A program made the position numbers and the translations under genes. Below, piece after piece: positions 54,982 through 64,000 of a stretch of 64,000 nt of DNA. The notes below the pieces were generated by a model. It saw only the letters and a list, made by a program, of their open reading frames with translations, did not search any database and was not told the origin of the DNA. This DNA comes from Rhinopithecus roxellana (taxonomy: Eukaryota > Chordata > Mammalia > Primates > Cercopithecidae). Position 1 is the first letter of the stretch. The number at the start of each line of letters is the position of its first letter. The DNA is taken from the NCBI RefSeq assembly GCF_007565055.1, contig NC_044558.1, forward strand, positions 78,021,444-78,085,443. Direction: 5' to 3'.

Positions 54982-55293
54982 AGAGGTGGGTGTGGTGGTT
55001 CATGCCTGTAATCCCAGTGCTTTAGGAGGCTGGGATGGGAGGATCGCTTGTGGTTAGGAACTGAAGACCAGCCTGGGCAACATAGCAAGACCCTGTCTCT
55101 ACAAAAAAAAAAAAAAAAAAAGTAGCCAGGTGTGTGGTGGTGTGCACCTGTAGTCCCAGCTGCAGGGGAGACTGAGGTGGGAAGATCACTTGACCCAGGG
55201 AGGCTGAGGCTGCAGTGAGCTATGATTGCACCACTGCACTCTAGCCCGAGTGACAAAGAGAGATCCTGTCTCAAAAAAAAAAAAAAAAAAAAG
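54982..55293 (+). mobile_element. Sense Alu (AluJ-like)
   Basis: 'gggtgtggtggttcatgcct', a 19-A middle linker, and a 20-A tail at about 55274. Confidence 0.93.
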
Positions 55294-55474
55294 TCAGGAG
55301 ATTTGTAATAAAAGATAAAAGTACAGATTTCAGGCTACACTTGAAAAATGAGAAGATCTGTCATATGGGTCAAGGTTTTATGAATGACCATGACTCCTGA
55401 AGTTGATGTGTACTACTGTCTCCCTGGCAACAGAGTTGGGTGTTAGTTGGCATTTATCACTGAATATGCAGTGG

Positions 55475-55803
55475 CTTTATTTTTTATTTATTATTATTGT
55501 TGTTGTTATTATTATTATTTTGAGATGGAGTCTTGCTCTGTCACCAGGCTGGAGTGCAGTGGCAAGATCTCGGCTCACTGCAACCTCTGACTCCCTGGTT
55601 CAAGCAATTTTCCTGCCTCATCCTCCCGAATAGCTGAGATTACAGACACGTGTCAGCACGCCCAGCTAACTTTTGTATATTTTTTAGTAGACGCAAGGTT
55701 TCACTATGTTGGCCAGAATGGTCTCTATCTCCTGACCTCCTGATCCACCTGCCTTGGGCTCCCAAAGTGCTGGGATTACAGGCATGAGCCACCATGCCCA
55801 GCT
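55475..55803 (-). mobile_element. Antisense Alu with (TTA)n tail variation
   Basis: The tail has become 'tattattattgttgttgtta'. The Alu then runs from 'gagatggagtcttgctctgt' to 'catgagccaccatgcccagc'. Confidence 0.94.
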
Positions 55804-55834
55804 GGCTTTATTTTTTAATTTATAAGATAGGTGA

Positions 55835-55945
55835 GTTTTTTATCTCACCAATTATTAGCTATGTGTCCTTAAACAGATTACTTAAGCTCCTTGTGCCTCA
55901 AAGTTTCTCATCTTTAAAACAGGAAAACTATTGTACAAACGTTTA
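55835..55945 (+). mobile_element. MIR fragment
   Basis: 'attagctatgtgtccttaaa' and 'tcaaagtttctcatctttaa' match the MIR core. Confidence 0.7.
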
Positions 55946-56009
55946 CCATTCTTTCGTGGCTGCCATGACCACTTGCCCCAAACTTGATGGTTTAAAACAA
56001 GAGTAGTTC

Positions 56010-56378
56010 CCCATGGACTACTATGCAGCCATAAAAAGAATGAGATCATGTCTTTTGCAGGGACATAGATGGAGCTGAAGCCCATTATACTTAACAAACT
56101 AACACAGGAACAGAAAACCAAACACTGCATGTTATCACGTATAAGTGGGAGCTAAATGATGAGAACACATGAACCCACATAGAGGGGAACAATACACACT
56201 GGGGCCTATTGAAAGGTGGAGGGTGGGAGGAGGGAGGAGATCAGGAAAAATAGCTAATGGATACTAGGCTTAATACCTGGATGACGATATAGTCTGTATA
56301 ACAAAGCCTGTGACACAAGTTTACCCGTATAACGAACCTGTCCATGAACCCCTGAACTTAAAAGTTTTTAAAACACAC
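56010..56378 (+). mobile_element. L1P-type 3' end
   Basis: 'tactatgcagccataaaaag', 'agggacatagatggagctga', 'cactggggcctattgaaagg' and 'ctgaacttaaaagtttttaa' cover the ORF2 end and 3' UTR of a primate-age L1. Confidence 0.92.
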
Positions 56379-57095
56379 ACACACACAAACCCAACAATAA
56401 TTCTTTCTCTTGCAGCTCTGAAGTCCAGAAGTTTAACCTCAGCTTCACTGCACTGAAATTAGAGTATAGTCAGGACCACGCTCCCTCCGAAGGCTCTAGG
56501 GGGGAATTTGTTCTTCCCTCCTCCCTCTGCTAGGGTGTGTGCATTCCTTGGCTTGTGGCCACATCACTCCAATTTGCCTCAGAAGCTGCACAGCCTCTGC
56601 CTCTTCTACACGTCCATCTCTGTCCCTTTCTTGTAAGCAGACATATGATGTCTCCTAGGGCCTGTGCTAGTTTCCTGAGGCTGCCATACAAATTACCACA
56701 CGCTTGATGGCTTAAGACAAACTAAATCTATTTTCAGAAGTCTAGAGGTCAGAAACCCAAACTCAAAATGTCCACCTGGCCATGTTTCTGCTGGACGCTC
56801 TATGGAAAGGTCCTTCCTTGCCTTTTCTGGTTTCTGTCAAAATTCTCTGTGGCTGCACCTCTCCAATCTCTGTCTCCACCTTCTCAAGGCCTTCTCCTCT
56901 TATGATAAGGACACTAACTGAATTTGGCGTCCACCTAAGTAATCCCCAGATCAGCGCATCTCGAGATCCTTCACTTAATTACATCTGCAAAGACCCAGTT
57001 TCCAAAGAAGGGCACATGCACAGGGCCCTGGGATTAGAATATGGAGATGGCCCCTTTAAAGCCATTATCAGCCTATTGCATTACCCAGTAGGGTT
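56379..57095 (+). repeat. Short unique part, then an old interspersed repeat (about 56650-57090)
   Basis: From 56650, 'gctagtttcctgaggctgcc' and 'aagtctagaggtcagaaacc' belong to the same kind of repeat as at 1-375. Family not assigned. Confidence 0.5.
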
Positions 57096-57106
57096 GGGTA
57101 GATGAC

Positions 57107-57235
57107 ACTATTTCATATATGTACACGAGATTACACTATTATACTATTTCATATATGTACACGAGATTACACTATTATACTATTTCATATATGTACATGA
57201 GATTACACTATTATACTACTTCATATATGTACAGT
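57107..57235. repeat. 36-bp minisatellite, about 3.5 copies
   Basis: 'tttcatatatgtacacgaga' recurs every 36 bp (57111, 57147 and 57183, then a partial copy from 57219). Units are almost identical. Confidence 0.96.
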
Positions 57236-57459
57236 GTCTGGCACAGTGTGACTCATAAGTATTGACTGAACATATATTGTTATCATGCATATCTGTCTCA
57301 AAAGTGGAGAGAAAATAGACAGAGTGATATTATGTTTTAAGGTAAATGAGAAAGCACATTTTTTTGTAACACAGAATAATACTTTTATAAGATTAATATG
57401 CAAACAAAAGTTTTCATGTTGAAAGAAACAATTTAAAACATGTATTAGAAATGAACCTT

Positions 57460-57780
57460 AAGGCTGGGTGCAGTGGCTCATGCCTGTAATCTCAGCACTG
57501 TGGGAGGTCTAGGCAGGCAAATCACCTGAGGTCAGGAGTTCAAGACCAGCCTGGCCAATGTGGCAAAACCTCGTCTCTACTAAAAATACAAAAATTAGTT
57601 GGGTGTGGTGGTACATGCCTGTAATTGCTGCTACTCAGGAGGCTGAGGCATGATAATCACTTAAACCCGGGAGGCAGAGGTTGGAATGAGCCGAGATCAT
57701 GCCACTGTACTCCAGCCTGGGCGACGGAACGAGACTCCATTTCCAACAAAAAAAAAAAAAAAAAAAGAAAAGAAAAAAAG
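57460..57780 (+). mobile_element. Sense Alu
   Basis: 'ggctgggtgcagtggctcat' to an A-rich tail at 57749-57780, with both arms present. Confidence 0.94.
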
Positions 57781-58354
57781 AAATGAACCTTAGTACCACT
57801 GTGACACACAGAAAAAATATGTGGTGAAAAATGTAATGAATAGATAAAAGCACTTAGATTTTAACAGAGTTTCTCTCTAACTGCAAATAGGCTGCCTTTC
57901 TTCTGTGGAAATGTACCCGTGTGTTACGCCTGTGAATCTGTCTCTCTTTGTGAGGGTATCTGCTGGTCCTTTGAGGTGTCTGAGTCCCCTGCAACCCCCA
58001 CCTGCCATTGGGCAGTGTCAGAAGCAGCCCAATGTGGTCTGGAAAGAACTGACTCAGATTCAGAGAAAAAGGGCTGTTTCACAGGGAGATGTAGCTGGGG
58101 ATTGGAAGGCAGAAAGCTGGAGTCGGTGGCGGCTCTTCCGTCTCACATCAGTTGTATGAATTTACTCAGATGAAAGACTCTCTGATAGCTCCTTGGTGGA
58201 AGCGATTCAGAAAATGAAGATTTTGTTGCAGGTTCAACAAGATTAAATGAAGTGAGAAATAAAAAGCAACCCAGACTTTGTAAATTTTGTTCTTTTTAAA
58301 AAAATTACTGCATATTGACAAATCACTATTGTATGTATTTATGGGACACAAAGG
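57781..58354. other. Unannotated stretch
   Basis: Nothing I can name. Confidence 0.5.
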
Positions 58355-58730
58355 GATGTTATTATTTATTTATTTATTTGTTTATTCATTTATGTGAGAT
58401 AGAGTCTCGCTCTGTCACCCAGCCTGGAATGCAGTGTCATGATCTCGGCTCACTGTGACCTCTGTCTCCCAGGTTCAAGCAATTCTCTTGCCTCAGCCTC
58501 CGCAGTAGCTGGGATTACAGGCACGCACCACCATGCCTGGCTAAATTTTGTATTTTTAGTAGAGATGGGGGTCTCACCATGTTATCTAGGCTGGTCTCAA
58601 ACTCCTGGCCCTGTAAAGGTGGAGACAGAGGTTGGAAAGATGCAGCCACAGAGAATTTTGACAGATACACCCAACTGCCTCGGCCTCCCAAAGTGCTGGG
58701 ATTACAGGCGTGAGCCACCACACCCGGCTG
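58355..58730 (-). mobile_element. Antisense Alu interrupted by a 62-65 bp insertion
   Basis: The Alu runs from the (TTTA) tail to 'gagccaccacacccggc'. Between 'actcctggcc' (58610) and 'ctgcctcggcctcc' (58675) about 12 expected bases are missing. They are replaced by about 63 bases containing 'gacagaggttggaaagatgc' and 'agccaca', which look like MLT1 sequence. Confidence 0.93.
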
Positions 58731-58734
58731 GATG

Positions 58735-59150
58735 TTGTAATATATGTATATAATATGGAATGATGGAATTAAGCTAATTAACATATTCATCAGCTCAAAT
58801 ATTTATCTTCAATTCTGAAGATTCTGTCTAACTGAAACTTTATACCCTTTGACTCTCTCCCTAGTCTGTCCCCCACTCCCTGCCAGCCTTTTGGCTACAT
58901 TCCATTTTCCTCCTAGGAGTTCAGTTGTAGCCAAATTATAGATTCAACTTATATGTCCATCAGCAGATGAGTATTTAAGAAACTATGGTATGTATACACA
59001 GTGTAATACTATTCAGCCTTTAAAAACAGGGCAATTCTGTCATTTGTGACATGGGTGAACCTGGAGAACATTATACTGAGTGAAATAAACCAGGGACAGG
59101 AAAACAAATATCATGGGTTCTCATTTATCTGTGAAATCTAAAATAAGTGT
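58735..59150. mobile_element. L1 fragments (antisense to about 58945, then sense)
   Basis: 58775-58935 resembles an L1 3' UTR in reverse. 58945-59150, with 'ctatggtatgtatacacagt' and 'atactgagtgaaataaacca', is the ORF2 end in the sense direction. Confidence 0.65.
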
Positions 59151-59889
59151 TGTTCTTCTTAATGGTTTCTTCCCTCAGCAGAAATCGACCCTAAAGACTT
59201 GGAAGAGACTTGAATCCAAATGCAGAATGTTGTTTTTCGTTTTCATTTCTTCCTCATTCATGAAGGCAAAACTGATGTTTTAAAACTGAAAACACCCAAT
59301 TAGGTAAATGAATATAGATCTTTAAAGAGAATCACATGTCGCATTTTGGGTTTTTTTCCCCCAGAAACCCCTTTGGGTTCTAATTTTACCTGCATCAAAG
59401 ACAACAATAAATTAAGCAGTCACTTTGACAAAGGCCCAGACAACAACAGAGTAAGCCTTCAGTAAACAATCTTCTCAAAAAGATAAACCAGGAGTTCTGT
59501 TTAGGAGTAAGGACGAAGAGTCTGATGAAGGACTTTTTCCTGTCTGAGTCGAACCAAAGGAAGTGTTTTTTTCCATGGCAGCTTTTTCATAATCATGCAT
59601 AAAATCAAAGTCTGTCTTGTAAAGGGAGTGGAGTTCCAACCAATACAAATGCATATCTTTGTGTGACTATAATTTGAGTTTTGACAGTTGCTCTGTGGAT
59701 GTAACGAAGGAGATCGGGGTGGTCTGTGTTGGCCCCTGGTCTCCATTTGGCAATTCTTAGACACTGGATGATTCCTATGAGTAGGTGGTGTGGTAAGGAA
59801 TTTAACCATGTAATCTCCCCAGAAAGAGGTGTGACCTTGGTCCTCGATTTATGTCATGCCTGATAGGAGTGTCTTCATGTAGGGTAGCA
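59151..59889. other. Unannotated stretch
   Basis: Nothing I can name. Confidence 0.5.
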
Positions 59890-60400
59890 ACTAGACATAC
59901 TGCTTAGGGTGGAGCTAGCCACACCTGAATATCCTAGGGTTGTGGCTGACTGAGACAGAAAGACTAGTCGTGTGATTTAGGGGGGTGCTTTGGGTTGTCA
60001 GCTGTCGGGCAACGTGAAGATTGAGTTTAATCAATCGTGATGAAGCTCCAATAAAAACCCTGAACACTGAGACTCAGGTGCCCTTACCTAGTTGACCATA
60101 CTTGTGCATATTGTCACACTTGATGACAGGAGGGTAAAGTGCCCTGACTGCACAGGAAAGCACAGTGAGAGCTTCCTGGGAGCCCTTCCAGACTTCATGC
60201 TACACACTTCTTTACCTGATTTTGATCTGTGTTCTTTCCCTTTAATAAACGGTAACTGCGAGTCGTGAGCTTCAGTAAGCTTTGAGTCCTTCAAGCAAAT
60301 TATTGAACCTGGGGATGGTTTTGAAAACTCCCAAACTTAAAGTTGGTGTCAGAAGATAGGATGATCCTAGGTGGGACTGTGATGCCCCTTAAACTTGATT
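59890..60400 (+). mobile_element. Probable LTR of ERVL-like type
   Basis: 'gatgaagctccaataaaaac', then 'ctttaataaacggtaactgc' (a polyadenylation-type signal) and 'gtgtcagaagataggatgat' form an LTR-like layout. Edges and family are not fixed. Confidence 0.5.
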
Positions 60401-61689
60401 TCTGGCTCAAAACTTTGCCATTTGCTAAACTCTGGACATAGGCCAAGTGGTAGATGTGGCTGTCTGATTTCTTCCTGTAGACCACATCCAGATTTCCAAG
60501 CATAATTATGAGTTAGTGATTATCTTACCTGCTGATCAGCACCTCAGATCTTGAAGGACCTCCCTCGCTGAGACAGTCACACTGAGAACTGAGTTCTCTG
60601 AGCAGCATTTTGGGGAGCTGTGTCTGCCTTGGGTGATGCAACTGGGGGTGCTGCTATTATTTTTTTTCTTGAAGGTAGAAAGTGGACTTCTGTTGGCTAC
60701 TCTTTTACACATAGCAGGAGACCCAGGTGTGAGGTGGAGGACTGTTTCTTGACTCAAGAGAAGATCACCATTGTCAACTGTTGTGGGGAGAAGAGGGCTG
60801 GTTGTAATTTTCAGGTCTATAAGTGAAACAGTTATGAGGCTTTCTTTGCTGTTAATTTTGTTTGGCACAGGGAGGGATTGTAGGATGGCCTCTTTCTCTG
60901 TGAACTCCAGTGAAGCCAGAGAACTTCATGAGGATGGGGAATATGGGATGGCATGTTGATTTGGTCTCTTCTGTGATTAAACATCAATCCCTGAAAGACT
61001 CTTAAGTGGCAGTTCTGGGATTTTTCCTAGGAAGAGCTGACATAATTCTCTATTAAAGGGGCTTTAGGGAGCTGGGTAATGGCTACCTCTCTGGGCATTT
61101 TTTCCACTGTGGGTAGTAGTTCTTTCTTATGATGGAAAGTGAATTTATTTTACATTTAAATGAAAACAAGTTATAATTCAACATTTGAAATTAAAGCACA
61201 TTTATCTCTAAGGTGGTTACATTTTTCATTGTGAACAGATGCCATTAAAGTTTAATTTACCACTAAAACTGCAAGAAAAACGTCTATTACCTGTTAATAA
61301 TGGTTGTCTTTATTCTATTTGTTTTCTCCGGTGCCTTGGTGACAAAAAAATAGAAGACAATCGTGCACTGTGAAATGGAGCTGAATTGGAAGGAACAGGG
61401 TTCATAAAAAGCATTTTTCCCCATGGGAGAATTGATTGAAGTTGTCATTCCATCAGTTGGAAAAAGTTTCCTCTATTTGTGGTGTTGGCTGGCTTGGAGA
61501 AATATCTTTTCTGTGCTATGATTCCTTTCTTCTTTTTTCCTTAAATAAGAGGCAAAGTAGTTTTTGTCATTTGCATCTATAAGTCTTTGGATCTGTAACT
61601 TAATGCAATCATTCCAATGATTGAAGTAGTATCTCATTTTAATACACTCTGTGCATTTGAAATCTTTTTTAAAGAATTCTTTTACCTGT
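60401..61689. other. Unannotated stretch
   Basis: No gene recognised. A minus-strand 87-codon frame at 61736-61473 lacks a known domain. Confidence 0.45.
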
Positions 61690-62400
61690 GCAATTTCAAA
61701 AGTAACACAAAGTACCATATGACCCAGCAATTGCATTTTTGGTCATTTATTCCAGGGAAGTAAATACCTACATGCACACAGAAACTCATATATGAAAATC
61801 AATAGCAGCTTTATTCATAGGATTCAGAAACTGAAAACAACCCAAATGTCTTCTATATTATGGAATACTATTCAATAATAAAAAGGAAATAATTATTGAT
61901 GTACACAAAAAATGAGATAAATCTCCAGGTAATTGCGTTGCATGTGAAAAGCCAATCCCAAAAGCTTCCATACTGCTTTATGCTTTCTATATGACATTTT
62001 TGAAGTGGTTGTCAGGGATTAAGCATGACCATGTTGGAGAAGCTGGGCATGGCTGCAAAGGGGTGGCATCCTTCTGTGGCAACTAAATTTTACTTGACTG
62101 TGGTGATGAGATTTTTCTTAACTATCATGGTGAATACACGAATGTATACCTAAAAACTTTTATAGAACTAAATACACAAAGACACACAAAAGAGTATATG
62201 TAAATTTGGCAAAATTTGAATAATGTCAATGAATTGTATCAATTTTGACTTAATTGTGGTGGTATTTTACTATAATTATGCAAGATCATATCATTGGAGC
62301 AAATTTGGTTAATGGTACATGGGGTCTCTCAGCATTATTTCTTACAACATTTTATGAGTGTATAACTAACCCCTCCCACAAAAAATATATATAGCTGCAA
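61690..62400 (+). mobile_element. L1 3' end (old L1M type)
   Basis: 'taccatatgacccagcaatt', 'caatagcagctttattcata', 'tatggaatactattcaataa' and then 3' UTR 'ggggtctctcagcattattt'. Confidence 0.82.
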
Positions 62401-64000
62401 AATTGGGAAGCACAAAGTATAGAGAATTAATGTCAATATTTTATTCTAACCTCATTCAGTATCTTTATTCCATTAATAAATATCATACTTGTGTCTTGGG
62501 AATGTTATCTCCAGACTTCTTGTTATGAAAAATAATAACTTACTTTGTTGTTTAGAATATGTTTACAATTTTGTATTACATTACTTAAAGGCCAATCATC
62601 CTCATGGGTCCACCTGCTTATCTTGTAAATCTTCACGTGATTCATTCCTCATAGTCCTCATTGAAATTGACAGTCTCTCTCTATTATAAAATGATTGCAG
62701 GATTTTGTGCCATAAAAAAACAAAAAAAGTAATGAGTAACCCATGTCCCAAACTACCTGAATGTGTTTCTTATGTTGTCCTGTTCTCTGTATGTTCTCAA
62801 ACATGGCAGTCGGCTGTCTCCAGAGTGAGTGATCTAAGACAGAGAGTGGGCAAGAAAGAGTGAGCCTAAGATAGAAGATGTGGTTCATGCAACCTCATTT
62901 TGGAAGTGACACCCAATCGTCACTCCCGCCTTTTACTATTGGTCACACAGAGCACTTCTGGCACAAGGCGGGAAGGACTGCCCAAGAGGCTGTGAGCATG
63001 GGGGGCCACCTTGGAGGCTGGTGCTCATGAAGTCAAGCATATGAAAGTGGATGTGTAACCTGTTGCATGCCGCACAATAGGGCTCTCTGCCAGTGCAAAC
63101 AAGAAGGAGGATTTTATAAACTATGATTTTCAGAAAATACTCTAAGTAAAAACATCTACCTTTTGTGTAAAGAAGGAATAGAAAACAAAAAGCAATACAT
63201 GTGTCTGTTTATCTTTACTAGAAAAAAAAATGCACAGGAAAATAAGTCAACCAAAATGAAATTGGTTACTTGGAAAAGGTGAGGTTGGAGTGGGCAGGTG
63301 GAATATGAGAGGGAGTGAGACAGTTTTACACTTTCTTGAATAAATTTTGACTTTTGGAAGTACAAAAAGTCAATAAAGGTGGGAGAGGGATAAAAACACT
63401 ATACAACTGAATATAAAATTACCAGACGATATATTTTATATGAATGCGATAACAACACTGAAAGGAATCAACCAAAACAAAACTAATCAGTATAACTTAT
63501 GAACACGGTGTTTCACTATCCGCTCACAATCTTTAATAGAGTTAATAGGTTTGTTTTATGTTGCTGTTTTTGTTCTAATCTTCTGAGAACATTTTGGGTT
63601 ATTACAGAATTGAACAGGGGAGTGAAGGCTGTTGTTATCATTGGGAGTCAGGGTTTTGACTATGGAAGGAAGAACACACCAATATGGACATGGGAAAGAA
63701 CCCTGTGGTAATGCAATATAATTTGGATATTGCTATAAACTCATAATTTCCAAATATACATGTATCTGCAATAAGTACATGTGTAACTATGTATGTAAAA
63801 TATGTGTGAATGTGTATTTGTATGTATGTCTCTATAGATGTAAATAGGTATATTGATACACATATTTCCTCAGTCTGTCCACTAAAAGGCCTAAAAAGCA
63901 AAGCTATGGTCAGTATAGATACTCACACTTTACACTCTGCATTTGGTCTCAAATATAATTCTCCTCTGAGAAGAATTACACTTCCTCAGAGAAGTTGCTC
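62401..64000. other. Mostly unannotated end of window
   Basis: Around 62885-63035, 'ttttggaagtgacacccaat' and 'ggccaccttggaggctggtg' match the repeat family of 22685-23320. The remaining sequence is AT-rich and shows no gene. Confidence 0.45.

Noticed and set aside
61473..61736. 87-codon minus-strand frame with K/E-rich helical sequence and a donor-like CAG|GTAAAA nearby
   Set aside because: No family is recognised, no acceptor or neighbouring exon can be shown, and part of it overlaps the L1 edge.
1..64000. Human origin of the window
   Set aside because: The Alu at 17730-18058 carries cercopithecid-type diagnostic changes. The rest of the repeats are catarrhine-wide and do not discriminate.

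Overview
The window is mammalian nuclear DNA from an Old World monkey, not a microbe. It has no compact operon-like gene layout. It is dense with Alu, L1, L2, MIR, MaLR, ERV and microsatellite sequence. The lineage call rests mainly on one young Alu (17730-18058). Read on the minus strand it carries ACTAGCCGGGCGAGGTGG, GGCGTAAACC and GAGATCC upstream of the final GCCACTGCACTCC, a combination typical of cercopithecid AluY (AluYR-type) and not of the human AluY consensus. The species cannot be fixed from this alone.

Layout. 1-9240 is old repeats (Alu, L1, MLT1, MST/THE1, MIR, MER5, L2) with a 49-bp minisatellite at 3231-3526. 9245-19481 is the most structured region. A complete but dead class I endogenous retrovirus of HERV-E type lies on the minus strand (9903-18979), with two LTRs, a tRNA-Glu primer site, gag, pro, pol, env and a polypurine tract. 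It sits between inverted, matching flanks. 19500-29700 is mostly unique sequence with scattered repeats, including an LTR-like element with a clean 5-bp target duplication inside an L2. 29717-31170 is a 46-bp minisatellite of about 32 copies. 31200-41900 is low in recognisable features. 41915-43030 is a complex rearrangement of two Alus, a 91-bp piece copied from an L1 about 2 kb away and a 286-bp piece copied from the CpG island about 1.2 kb away. 43560-44540 is a CpG island. It is followed by a candidate exon with a strong 3' splice site at 45231 and a polyadenylation signal at 46038, together the best candidate for a host transcription unit. 46100-64000 returns to intergenic sequence with Alu, L1, MaLR, an ERVL-type pol remnant (53080-53690) and a 36-bp minisatellite.

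No intact protein-coding gene could be recognised. Every retroviral frame is broken by stops, frameshifts, a 146-bp duplication in gag and an Alu insertion at the start of gag. Several catalytic residues are replaced. Other open frames lie in GC-rich, microsatellite or repeat sequence and are not supported as genes. The two most interesting structures are the fold-back around the provirus and the multi-source insertion at 42312-42696, both of which look like fossils of replication template switching. All percentages and copy counts were made by hand from the sequence and are approximate.
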